Source: Planctomycetaceae bacterium
GTDB lineage: Bacteria; Planctomycetota; Planctomycetia; Pirellulales; Pirellulaceae
NCBI GenBank assembly: GCA_002685655.1
Contig: NYXM01000073.1
Span: forward strand, 1 to 17,584
Length of the DNA stretch: 17,584 nucleotides
Direction: 5' to 3'
Position numbers and translations under genes: made by a program. A model generated the notes under the pieces. It saw only the letters and a list, made by a program, of their open reading frames with translations, was not told the DNA's origin and searched no databases. Of the stretch, positions 1 through 7,473 are shown in pieces (the first letter of the stretch is position 1; each line of letters starts with the position of its first letter).

Positions 1-675
1 CGGTAAAGTCAATTGGTCAAGCAAAGTTTGCCGATTTACTTGCTGGTGTTTTGTCACTATTTGTAAGTACAATTCGCACCGGGAGCTGAGGTCTGGTAAT
101 GGCAAGGGGTGTACATTTCCCCTGATTCTGGACGTCGCCTAACTACAGAGTCACTCTGAGAACGGCTCGTTGAGGGGTAGTGGTTGGACGCAGAATAGCT
201 GTCGGATTTGCCTGGGATGCCTGCAATTAAGGGCGTCGAGAGACAAAATTCACTTGTGGCGTGGCTGTCGACGACCTCGGACCTTAGCCCCCGCTCCAAT
301 CACAATGACGCCACTCGATTCGTACGTTTCGATTGACGCACGCCCGGTATTTGTTGCGCAGCGTGCCCATCCAGTTTTCGAGCCATGTAAGAAAAACCAC
401 ACCATGCTGCGATGCGACGAGGCGCCGTTTGGCGGCCAGCTCTTCGTCAGAAGACGGACGTTCGCTTCCTCGCATCTTTCCGCGTGACAAATCTTTTACA
501 AACAAGTGACATCAATCTGACCACCCGCTCGGTCCAACACGGTCTAATGCACTATGCAAGGGGTCTGTTGATTTAGTCGATTGGAACTTGGTCTCCACCG
601 GCACACGGCCGATGGAGAAATTGAATCGACAGACCTCAAGCGCGGGCGTTTTCTCCTCCATGAAAGGGATTTGCC
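1..675. other. Gene-poor leader region before the VWA operon
   Basis: No reading frame here is convincing as a gene. Short frames occur on both strands (for example minus 505-284 and plus 170-487), but none has a recognisable domain, a signal peptide or a well-placed Shine-Dalgarno sequence, and they overlap one another. The minus-strand frame could start inside at 475 with an SDEELAAKRR stretch and is the least unlikely, but nothing identifies it. The right end should contain the promoter and 5' leader of the VWA gene; no good sigma-70 promoter was visible. A small symmetric element CAGAGT-C-ACTCTG lies near 145-157 and a larger hairpin at 592-618 is listed separately. Confidence 0.5.
592..618 (+). 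promoter_or_regulatory. Hairpin in the probable 5' leader of the VWA operon
   Basis: An 11-nt arm at 592-602 (TCTCCACCGGC) faces an arm at 608-618 (GCCGATGGAGA) across a 5-nt loop. Ten of the eleven positions pair; the exception is a C/A mismatch in the middle. It ends about 57 nt before the ATG at 676 and has no T-tract, so it is not an intrinsic terminator. A role as an RNA leader structure or protein-binding site is only inferred. Confidence 0.35.
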
Positions 676-2010
676 ATGAAAAGTTTTTTGACCGTTTTCT
701 CGGTTTTGCTCGTTTGGACGTTCGTCGCTCCGGTCGCGACGGCGAAGCAGGTTCGCTTGGAAGTGTCTCTGGACAAGCCGACGCTGTTGGCAGAAAAGAA
801 ACAAACCACTTTTGTCAAAGTCGGCTTGACCGGATTCAAGACGGACAGCAGCAAGGAGCGCTCGCCTGTCAACGTGGCCATCGTGCTCGACAAATCCGGT
901 TCGATGCAGGGACAGAAGATCGCCAAAGCGAAGGAAGCGGCGATCGCGGCGATCGAACGCTTGAACGAGAACGACATTGTCTCCGTGGTGGCTTACGATT
1001 CGACGGTCACGGTGGTCGTACCAGCCACGAAATTGACCGACAAGCGGTCATTGATTGAGAGAGTTCGCCGCATCGCTGCAGGCGGTTCGACGGCACTATT
1101 CGCGGGTGTCAGCAAAGGCGCCGCAGAGATTCGCAAGTTCGCTGAAAAGGAACGCGTCAATCGCGTGATCCTGCTTTCCGATGGCCTAGCCAATGTAGGC
1201 CCGAAATCACCGAGCGAACTGGGAGCCCTCGGCGCTTCGCTGATGAAGGAGAGCATCGCCGTTTCGACCATGGGTCTGGGCTTGGATTACAACGAAGATC
1301 TGATGACCAAGCTGGCGCAGAAGAGTGGCGGCAATCACGTCTTTATCGAAGAGGCTGACCAATTGGTGCAGGTATTTAACTACGAATTCAACGACGTGCT
1401 CTCGGTGGTGGCCCAGGAAGTGGCGATCGACATTCGCACCGCCCAAGGCGTCCGTCCGGTTCGCGTGCTGAATTTGGCCAACGAAATCAACGGGCAGACG
1501 GTCATCGTCTCTATGAACCAACTCTACAGTGAACAGGAGAAATACGTCCTGTTGGAAGTCGAGGTACCAGCCAGCAAGGCGGGTCAGTCGCGGGAAATCG
1601 CCGAGGTCAAGGTTTCCTACGCGAATATGCTGACTCACACCACCGACCGACTGAGCAGCAGTGTGAGTGCCAACTTCAGCGATTCGGTAGCTGTCGTCGA
1701 AAAGAACATCAACGTCCTAGTCTGCACGGATTGCGTTCTGCAGCTTGCCAACGAACAGAACATCCTGGCGACCGCGCTGCGCGATCGCGGCGACGTAGAG
1801 GGCGCTCGACGCATTCTTCTGGTCAACAGCAGGTTTTTGAAGGAGAATGCCGCGAAGTACAAATCGAATATTTTGCTTGTTCGCGGCAAAGACAACAAAG
1901 TGCAAGCGTCGAACTTGGATACCGTCAAGTGGGCCAAGAACCGCAAGATGATGCGGCAACTACAGAACAACGATGCCATACAGCAAGCCTATGACGGCAA
2001 GAAGCGCTGA
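676..2010 (+). CDS. Exported VWA-domain protein with MIDAS motif
   Basis: This 444-residue protein has a Sec signal peptide (residues 1-23, ending ATA-K) and a von Willebrand factor type A domain at about 65-240. The metal-ion-dependent adhesion site looks complete: DKSGS at 72-76, the Thr of GGSTA at 139, and Asp169 in LLSDG. VWA domains with this site bind ligands or partner proteins through a divalent cation; no enzymatic activity is implied. A beta-rich section follows (about 245-340), then a C-terminal helical, charged section (355-440) introduced by a CxxC pair (Cys350, Cys353). The ATG has an AAAGGGA Shine-Dalgarno at 663-669 with 6-nt spacing. The protein likely acts outside the cytoplasmic membrane. 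The next gene, a sensor kinase, starts 64 nt downstream on the same strand, suggesting co-transcription. The family is clear; ligand and role are unknown. Confidence 0.93.
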   Translation: MKSFLTVFSVLLVWTFVAPVATAKQVRLEVSLDKPTLLAEKKQTTFVKVGLTGFKTDSSKERSPVNVAIVLDKSGSMQGQKIAKAKEAAIAAIERLNENDIVSVVAYDSTVTVVVPATKLTDKRSLIERVRRIAAGGSTALFAGVSKGAAEIRKFAEKERVNRVILLSDGLANVGPKSPSELGALGASLMKESIAVSTMGLGLDYNEDLMTKLAQKSGGNHVFIEEADQLVQVFNYEFNDVLSVVAQEVAIDIRTAQGVRPVRVLNLANEINGQTVIVSMNQLYSEQEKYVLLEVEVPASKAGQSREIAEVKVSYANMLTHTTDRLSSSVSANFSDSVAVVEKNINVLVCTDCVLQLANEQNILATALRDRGDVEGARRILLVNSRFLKENAAKYKSNILLVRGKDNKVQASNLDTVKWAKNRKMMRQLQNNDAIQQAYDGKKR

Positions 2011-2074
2011 ACCTTGGTTACACAATTCGTAAACGAAGTCGCCGAGACTTCAAGACGGAATTCACGACGATCGC

Positions 2075-3703
2075 GTGTCGAAAAAGCAGTTTATCGTTTT
2101 GTCGCTGATTGTCTGCCTGCCGCTGGCTTCGCTGGCATGGCTGGGCGCACGACTTGCGCGCAATGAACGAGCGATGATGCGGCAAAAGCTGCGCGAGCTG
2201 TTGACCGCACAGTTGAAAGACACCGATCAAGTCATCGGTGGATTCTTTGCACTACAACGGCGGGACCTGTTGCAGCTGACTGAACGGACAAACTTCGACA
2301 CCGAGCAGTTGCGGGCCGTCGTCCGCAAACACCCGCGTGTGAGTCAGATGTTTGTGCTCGAGCCGGATGGCCGGTTGCTCCATCCGCCCCGGAACGAGCC
2401 GCTTAATCAAGCCGAGCAGGAGTTTCTCGGCCGCGCACAGGTGTTCTTGCTCGACAAGGACCTGATCCGCAACGCCCGCAGCGAAACAGACTCTCGCAAT
2501 CCGGCGGCCGATGGTGATAACCTCCGCGACGGCTCAGACGCGATGCGACCACCGGCTGCCGGCTCGCGGAATTGGTACGTCTGGTACTGGGGCCGAGGTT
2601 TGAATCTGATATTCTACCAGCGTTTAGAGAGCGGTCACATTGTGGGAGTCGAACTCGAACGTTCTCGCTGGATCGCTGACTTGATCGCCGAACTGCCTCA
2701 AACGGCATTCGAAACAACGTCCACTGGTCAGTCGCGTATTCAACTGGTCGATTCGAATGATGAACTGGCTTATCAATGGGGAGCCTTGGAACCGCCCGAC
2801 GGCGCTCTGCCCTTTGTCGAGTTGCCGTTGCGCGCCCCACTCTCGTCGTGGCGGCTAAAATACTATGTTGTCGAAGACAATTTCGTCACATTGACCGGGC
2901 GCAGCGCCTACGTCAACTTGTTAGCCAGCCTGGCGGCTCTTGGACTCGGCCTGCTGGGATTGGCTGTTTATTTCTATCGCGAATCGTCGCGGGAATCCCG
3001 TGAAGCCACCACTCGCGTGAACTTTGTGAACCACGTTTCGCACGAATTGAAAACGCCCCTGACCAACATCCGTATGTACGCCGAACTGCTCGAGCACGAC
3101 CTGCAGCAACTTTCGCCTGACGAAGCCGCTCAGCTGCGACCGCGATTGGGCGTGATCGTGTCCGAGAGCCGGCGTCTGAGCCGATTGATTGGCAACGTAC
3201 TGATGTTCGCGAGGCAGGAGCGCCAGCCAGTAGCACTCAAACGCAAAGCTGGCCGCATTGACACAGCAATCCGCGCCGTCATCCAGCAGTTCGAGCCAAC
3301 AATGCGCGAAAGGTGCGTTGATGTACGGTTCGAAGCTGGGGCAGACCTGGTCGTCGAGTTTGATTTCGACGCAGTCGAGCAGATTCTGATAAATCTGATC
3401 AGCAACGTGGAGAAGTACGCGGCAAACGGAAAAACGCTCGAAGTTGCGTCACGGCAATCCGGCGAGCGCACGACCGTCATCGTTTCCGACCGCGGCGCAG
3501 GTGTCTCGACGGCCGATCGCGAGAATATCTTTGAACCGTTTTACCGTGTCAGCGATCGGCTGGAACAGCCAGCCGGTGCGGGTATTGGCTTGTCCATAGC
3601 GCGCCGCCTGGCCCGCCAGCATGGCGGCGACTTGGTGTTACTGGATTCCAACCAAGGAGCGCGGTTCCAAGTCGACTTGCACACACCAAGGTCAAAGGAA
3701 TAG
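2075..3703 (+). CDS. Membrane sensor histidine kinase with periplasmic sensor region
   Basis: This is a 542-residue two-component kinase. A first membrane helix (about 6-26) and a second (about 279-301) flank a roughly 250-residue extracytoplasmic region. That region contains VLEPDGRLLHPP (94-105), reminiscent of Cache/PDC sensor folds. No clear HAMP linker follows; the chain runs almost directly into HisKA, whose H-box HELKTP carries the predicted phospho-acceptor His323. The ATPase domain shows the N-box around Asn440/Asn444, the G1 box DRGAG (472-476), the F-box IFEPFY (485-490) and the G2 box GAGIGL (501-506). It should autophosphorylate and pass phosphate to the regulator encoded 35 nt downstream. 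The start is GTG with only a weak Shine-Dalgarno; it was chosen because it retains the first membrane helix, which the next ATG (near 2173) would lose. The signal sensed is unknown. Confidence 0.93.
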   Translation: MSKKQFIVLSLIVCLPLASLAWLGARLARNERAMMRQKLRELLTAQLKDTDQVIGGFFALQRRDLLQLTERTNFDTEQLRAVVRKHPRVSQMFVLEPDGRLLHPPRNEPLNQAEQEFLGRAQVFLLDKDLIRNARSETDSRNPAADGDNLRDGSDAMRPPAAGSRNWYVWYWGRGLNLIFYQRLESGHIVGVELERSRWIADLIAELPQTAFETTSTGQSRIQLVDSNDELAYQWGALEPPDGALPFVELPLRAPLSSWRLKYYVVEDNFVTLTGRSAYVNLLASLAALGLGLLGLAVYFYRESSRESREATTRVNFVNHVSHELKTPLTNIRMYAELLEHDLQQLSPDEAAQLRPRLGVIVSESRRLSRLIGNVLMFARQERQPVALKRKAGRIDTAIRAVIQQFEPTMRERCVDVRFEAGADLVVEFDFDAVEQILINLISNVEKYAANGKTLEVASRQSGERTTVIVSDRGAGVSTADRENIFEPFYRVSDRLEQPAGAGIGLSIARRLARQHGGDLVLLDSNQGARFQVDLHTPRSKE

Positions 3704-3738
3704 CCCCGGAAACCTATTCGCCAAGAGCTAATACCACT

Positions 3739-4422
3739 ATGAAAGTGCTCATCGCCGAAGACGACCCGCTGACGCTAAAAGGCCTTGCTGACGTTCTCGA
3801 AGCCGAAGGCTATCGCGTGCTCCAGGCCGCCGACGGCAAGGCGGCGCTCGAGATATTTGAAATGCATACACCCGATTTCGTCTGCCTCGACATCATGATG
3901 CCGAATATCAACGGTTACGATCTCTGTCAACGAATGCGGGGCGCGCGTCCGCAAACACCAATCGTGTTCATCACCGCAAAATCGGAGGAAATCGACAAAG
4001 TGTTGGGGTTGGAATTGGGTGCCGATGATTTCATCGTCAAGCCGTTTGGCGTCAAGGAGGTGGTAGCGCGCATCCGCGCGGTCACACGTCGATGTCATCA
4101 AGCAGGCCAGACGCCCGCGGCGGCACCGTTTCGCATGTGCGATCTGCTGGTGATCCCCACCGAACTTCGAGCGCGCCGGGGCGACACGGTGATCGAACTG
4201 AGTCTCCGCGACGTAACACTGCTCGAATTGTTCTATCGCCATCGCAGCCAAGTGCTGGACCGTGGTACGATTTTCCATCGCTGTTGGGGCCAAGACTACT
4301 TGCCCAATAGCCGCACACTCGATCAACACATTTCACAATTGCGAAAACGCATCGAAGCCGATGCCAAGTCGCCGTGTATCATCCGAACGGTACATAACGC
4401 GGGCTACCGTTTCGACGGCTGA
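3739..4422 (+). CDS. OmpR-family response regulator
   Basis: This is a 227-residue DNA-binding response regulator. The receiver domain (1-118) has the acidic pair Asp8/Asp9, the phospho-acceptor Asp51 in CLDIMMP, Thr79 in FITAK and Lys101 in IVKPF, so all key receiver residues are present. The C-terminal winged-helix domain (about 130-225) ends with the characteristic VHNAGYRF of OmpR/PhoB regulators. It starts 35 nt after the sensor-kinase stop and is almost certainly its partner. Its targets cannot be read from the sequence; the operon it belongs to is a plausible autoregulatory target. No canonical intrinsic terminator follows, but a large palindrome begins about 110 nt downstream. Confidence 0.95.
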   Translation: MKVLIAEDDPLTLKGLADVLEAEGYRVLQAADGKAALEIFEMHTPDFVCLDIMMPNINGYDLCQRMRGARPQTPIVFITAKSEEIDKVLGLELGADDFIVKPFGVKEVVARIRAVTRRCHQAGQTPAAAPFRMCDLLVIPTELRARRGDTVIELSLRDVTLLELFYRHRSQVLDRGTIFHRCWGQDYLPNSRTLDQHISQLRKRIEADAKSPCIIRTVHNAGYRFDG

Positions 4423-4530
4423 GGTGCAAACAGATAGTATGTCTGGCCGTTGATCGATCGCAGCCAACAGCATTCTGCGTTTCCGCTAACGCGGCGACAT
4501 CTTTACAGTTGAGTCAAGTTAGTCCGTAGA

Positions 4531-4581
4531 GTCGTTGTTCGCTCCGCGAACATTACGTAAGTTCGCGGAGCGAACAACGAC
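4531..4581. repeat. Perfect 21-bp inverted repeat around a TTACGTAA core
   Basis: The left arm 4531-4551 begins GTCGTTGTTCGC and the right arm 4561-4581 is its exact reverse complement. The 9-nt centre (4552-4560) is an A followed by the self-complementary octamer TTACGTAA. The whole 51-bp element is therefore a palindrome apart from one unpaired base. It is not followed by a T-run on either strand, so it is a poor intrinsic terminator; a dispersed palindromic element (REP- or MITE-like) is the better reading. The TTCGCGGAGCGAA core resembles short repeats I associate with planctomycete genomes, but that is memory, not a search result. Confidence 0.8.
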
Positions 4582-4652
4582 TTTGATCAGCGAAGGAATC
4601 CACATGCTTCCTCGCTGACACGTCGGTTGAGCGAAAAATCCGGGTTAAGTCT

Positions 4653-4667
4653 CTCTCGATTCGAGAG
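4653..4667. repeat. Short palindrome, CTCTCGA arms
   Basis: CTCTCGA at 4653-4659 and TCGAGAG at 4661-4667 are perfect complements separated by one T. The element is too tight to form a full hairpin but could bind a dimeric protein or be part of a degenerate repeat. By itself it is weak; it is reported because it sits among three other inverted repeats. Confidence 0.35.
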
Positions 4668-4681
4668 TTAGCTCCAGTCAT

Positions 4682-4699
4682 CTCTCCCTTCCGGGAGAG
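4682..4699. repeat. Hairpin repeat, CTCTCCC/GGGAGAG
   Basis: CTCTCCC at 4682-4688 pairs perfectly with GGGAGAG at 4693-4699 across a TTCC loop, and the hairpin continues into GGTGG. Short elements of this composition are common dispersed intergenic repeats in many bacterial genomes. No T-run follows, so a terminator role is not supported. Confidence 0.5.
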
Positions 4700-4733
4700 G
4701 GTGGTAGACTGGTGGTGTGTTTTTCAGACTCCG

Positions 4734-4762
4734 GTGCCCTCCCAAATACTTGCCGAGGGCGC
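4734..4762. repeat. Inverted repeat, GTGCCCTC/GAGGGCGC
   Basis: GTGCCCTC at 4734-4741 pairs with GAGGGCGC at 4755-4762 across a 13-nt loop; seven pairs are Watson-Crick and one is G-T. It lies about 90 nt before the next coding start. It may be a remnant of a dispersed repeat or a leader structure of the downstream gene. Confidence 0.35.
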
Positions 4763-4837
4763 TCGTTCAACTGTAGCGAACTAGCGTACGGCCTTAGCCA
4801 ACTGATTATGATGAAGTGGCACACGGTGCACACACTC

Positions 4838-4845
4838 AGAAGAGG
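4838..4845 (+). promoter_or_regulatory. Shine-Dalgarno deciding the propeller gene start
   Basis: AGAAGAGG lies 6 nt before the ATG at 4852. This favours that ATG over the in-frame GTG at 4816, which has no comparable site and would put a hydrophilic stretch in front of the signal peptide. Confidence 0.6.
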
Positions 4846-4851
4846 CTCTTG

Positions 4852-6321
4852 ATGTATTCGATTGAACGCGCGATTCGAACGTTGACGCGACTAGGCCTGC
4901 TGCTGGGCTTTCTTGCCCTAGGATTGAAACTGCCTTGCAGCGCCGCGGACCAGTGGCCCCAGTTTCGGGGGCAGAATGCGAGTGGCATCGCGACCGATCA
5001 GGACTTACCCGATTCGTGGGACGTTGAAACGGGAGTCAATGTCCGTTGGAAGACACGAATCCCCGGTCTGGGACACGCCTGCCCGATTGTGTCGCGCGGT
5101 CGTGTTTTCATCGTGACGGCCGTCAGCGGTGAAGCAGATCCTCAACTGCGACTGGGCTTGTATGGCAATATCGCTTCGGTAGAAGACAACACCGAGCACG
5201 AGTGGAAACTACTCTGTCTTTCGCATTCCACCGGCAAGATCCTCTGGCAGCGGACACTTCATCGCGGTGTACCGACCATCAAGAGGCACACAAAAGCCAC
5301 GCACGCTAATTCGACGCCCGCGACTGATGGCAATCGCATCGTAGTGTGTTTAGGATCGGAAGGTCTACACTGCCTCGACTTTTCGGGAACGCTCTTGTGG
5401 AAGAAAGACCTCGGCGTGCTCGACGCAGGTTACTTCCGCGTCCCCACGGCGCAATGGGAATTCGGCACTTCGCCGATCATCCACGATGGTACAGTCATCA
5501 TGCAGTGCGACATTCAGAAAGGCGCTTTCCTGGCTGCGTTCGATATTCACGATGGACGCGAGTTATGGCGCACGCCGCGCGATGACGTTCCGACATGGAG
5601 CACGCCAGCGATTGTGCGAGGCGCCTCGCGAACCGAGCTGGTTGTCAACGGCTTCAAGCATGCGGGCGGATATGACCCAGGCAGCGGCAAGCCGCTTTGG
5701 AAGCTCGGCGGCGGGGGCGATATCCCGGTGCCAACTCCTATCTTCGCACACAACTTGATATTTTTGAGCAGCGCCCACGGCTCAGTCCGTCCCTTGTGTG
5801 CTGTGCGGCCAGGTGCCACTGGCGACCTTACCGTCAAGAATGACGAGATGCGCGATGAGTCACTCGCCTGGTACAAGCAGCGCGACGGGATCTACATGCA
5901 GACTCCGCTTGTTTACGGAGACTATCTGTATGCCTGTCGGAACAATGGCGTCTTGAGTTGCTACGAGGCGAGGTCCGGCGAGCGGCTGTATCAGAAACGG
6001 CTGGGGGGCGGCAAAGCTGGCTTTACTGCTTCGCCGGTTGCCGCCGATGGGAAACTCTACTTCGCAAATGAAGATGGCGTCGTGTTTGTAGTGACGGCAG
6101 GGCCTGAATTCGAACTTGTCGCAACGAACGACATCAACGAGCCCTGCATGGCGACTCCTGCAATTGCTGACGGCCTACTGATCGTCCGAGCAACCAATCA
6201 CGTTTATGCAATTGGCAAACCGCCAGTGAAGTTAGCGACGATCGCCCCAGTCAGTGCCTGCGGGCGAATGTCATCGATGTTCCGCCGCTTTCGCTCGTGG
6301 CGCTGTCGCCGTGCGCATTGA
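4852..6321 (+). CDS. Exported PQQ-like beta-propeller protein
   Basis: This 489-residue protein has a signal peptide (about 1-31, ending CSAA-D) followed by DQWPQFRG, the typical opening of planctomycete PQQ-binding-like propeller proteins. Blade repeats of the form 'variable-D-x-x-x-G-x-x-x-W' recur: LCLSHSTGKILWQR (121-134), LHCLDFSGTLLWKK (172-185), AAFDIHDGRELWR (228-240), GGYDPGSGKPLWK (272-284) and SCYEARSGERLYQK (369-382). A last blade near 409-456 ends VYAIGK. The fold resembles BamB and quinoprotein dehydrogenases, but binding of a quinone cofactor cannot be claimed from the sequence. The final about 33 residues (FRRFRSWRCRRAH end) are unusually basic and do not look like propeller. 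A longer GTG start at 4816 is possible but less likely. It converges on the isochorismatase-like gene with a 42-nt gap. Its specific role is unknown. Confidence 0.9.
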   Translation: MYSIERAIRTLTRLGLLLGFLALGLKLPCSAADQWPQFRGQNASGIATDQDLPDSWDVETGVNVRWKTRIPGLGHACPIVSRGRVFIVTAVSGEADPQLRLGLYGNIASVEDNTEHEWKLLCLSHSTGKILWQRTLHRGVPTIKRHTKATHANSTPATDGNRIVVCLGSEGLHCLDFSGTLLWKKDLGVLDAGYFRVPTAQWEFGTSPIIHDGTVIMQCDIQKGAFLAAFDIHDGRELWRTPRDDVPTWSTPAIVRGASRTELVVNGFKHAGGYDPGSGKPLWKLGGGGDIPVPTPIFAHNLIFLSSAHGSVRPLCAVRPGATGDLTVKNDEMRDESLAWYKQRDGIYMQTPLVYGDYLYACRNNGVLSCYEARSGERLYQKRLGGGKAGFTASPVAADGKLYFANEDGVVFVVTAGPEFELVATNDINEPCMATPAIADGLLIVRATNHVYAIGKPPVKLATIAPVSACGRMSSMFRRFRSWRCRRAH

Positions 6322-6363
6322 AGATGCCGTGCCTGACCGCTGCCTGCTAATGAAACGCGTGCG

Positions 6364-7296
6364 TCAGGATGCCAACGGGCCAGACGTGCCTGGGACTACC
6401 TTGGTGAGGCACTCGCCCAGCAGTGAGGGACACCAGTATCTCTCGATGTGCTCAATCACCAGTTCCACGCCACGCGCGTGGCTGACGAACGGTTTGTCGC
6501 GAGGGTCGTACAGTGCGTCCGTCAGATCGCGACATAGAACGACATTCTTGCCAAGATAACTTTGCTGGCGAATCCCAAACGGTCGGCCGAGCACACACAT
6601 GTTCGTATGCACTCCCATCAGCACGATGTTGTCTCGGCCTTCCTGTTCAAGGAAGTTGAAGATCTCCTGGCCGTTATCGCTGATGCCATCGTAGCCGATG
6701 ATATGGATATCGGGATGCTGGTGCCGATCAGTCGCCACGTGTGGTCTGGCGATCGCGTCATCGCAGCCGGTCACCTTGGCTTCGCCGCGTTTGATGTCGT
6801 CCACAATCGGCCAAGGCCCTTCGCGGTCCTTGTTGAGATAACACCAGCCTTGAATGGGCACTGGCGGCTTTGCCGGCAGGGCGTTCTTCATCCGTTCGCG
6901 GTAAGGCGTGTCTTCATAGTGTTTCATTCCGCTACTCGGTGCGTGAATGATCGCCACCCCCTGGTCGCGAGCCAGCGAGATAACTTCATTCATGCGAGGG
7001 GCCATCCGTGCGACGCGCATGGCAGCCATCTTACAAGGATGATCGGCCCACATGTCGCAGATAATGATCGCGGTCTCGGAGGCTTTCCACTGGACGGTCT
7101 CCTCGATCATTCGGATTCCATCGCCATCTTGTTCGCGTCGCCGCCAGTCAATCGCCAGCATTCCGGGCACGGCGGGAATCGTGCGTCTCGACGGTTCTTC
7201 AGCTCCCATCGCAAACCTCGACAACGCAACGGCGCTGGCTGCCTGGGTTGCAAAAACAAGTGCTTCACGCCGCGTCAGTGACTTCGGCCCGTTCAT
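6364..7296 (-). CDS. TAT-exported isochorismatase-family cysteine hydrolase
   Basis: This 310-residue protein opens with a twin-arginine type signal (LTRREALVF at 7-15, then an Ala-rich hydrophobic stretch to about 31). The isochorismatase-like fold follows: the first strand with Asp81 in IIICDMW, and the nucleophile region MGVHTNMCVLGRPFGIRQ with Cys234. The family hydrolyses amides, nicotinamide, isochorismate and similar compounds with an Asp-Lys-Cys triad. The canonical Lys position could not be placed with confidence: before the cysteine the protein has DGISDNGQEIFNFL where a Lys-containing segment is usual. A long middle section (about 120-195) is longer than in compact family members. 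It is transcribed away from the amidohydrolase gene, with a 238-nt shared spacer, and converges on the propeller gene. Substrate unknown; a periplasmic location is inferred from the signal. Confidence 0.9.
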   Translation of the reverse strand: MNGPKSLTRREALVFATQAASAVALSRFAMGAEEPSRRTIPAVPGMLAIDWRRREQDGDGIRMIEETVQWKASETAIIICDMWADHPCKMAAMRVARMAPRMNEVISLARDQGVAIIHAPSSGMKHYEDTPYRERMKNALPAKPPVPIQGWCYLNKDREGPWPIVDDIKRGEAKVTGCDDAIARPHVATDRHQHPDIHIIGYDGISDNGQEIFNFLEQEGRDNIVLMGVHTNMCVLGRPFGIRQQSYLGKNVVLCRDLTDALYDPRDKPFVSHARGVELVIEHIERYWCPSLLGECLTKVVPGTSGPLAS

Positions 7297-7473
7297 AGGT
7301 CATCTCGTTTTGTTGAGTGAAGTTTCGTCATCGAAACGGTGATTGCCATCAAGTATAGCAAGTGCGATGGCCATGTTAACAACTTCGGTTGCTGAAATTG
7401 CTCTTCGTCATCGGTTATACTGTCACCGGCCTCGTGTTGCCCTCGGCACACCAAGCGATCGTGTTTTCCGTGG

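Larger units (their letters stand above)
4423..4851. other. Gene-free spacer rich in inverted repeats
   Basis: This spacer separates the two-component operon from the PQQ-like propeller gene. No credible gene is seen. It carries four inverted repeats of different sequence within about 230 nt (4531-4581, 4653-4667, 4682-4699, 4734-4762), described separately. The promoter of the downstream gene should lie near its right end, but no convincing -35/-10 pair was found. Confidence 0.55.

Noticed and set aside
284..505. Minus-strand frame of 73 codons in the left spacer
   Set aside because: No family resemblance, no well-spaced Shine-Dalgarno, and overlapping frames of similar length on the other strand; kept only as a remark in the spacer entry.
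3775..4329. 184-codon minus-strand frame opposite the response regulator
   Set aside because: The plus strand encodes a complete regulator with all key residues; the antisense frame has no recognisable domain and reflects codon bias.
4531..4581. Large palindrome as an intrinsic terminator of the two-component operon
   Set aside because: No T-run follows on either strand and it lies about 110 nt after the stop; a dispersed repeat fits better, though some termination activity cannot be excluded.
6562..7281. 239-codon plus-strand frame opposite the isochorismatase-like gene
   Set aside because: The minus strand has the TAT signal and catalytic motifs; the plus frame is a shadow without domains.
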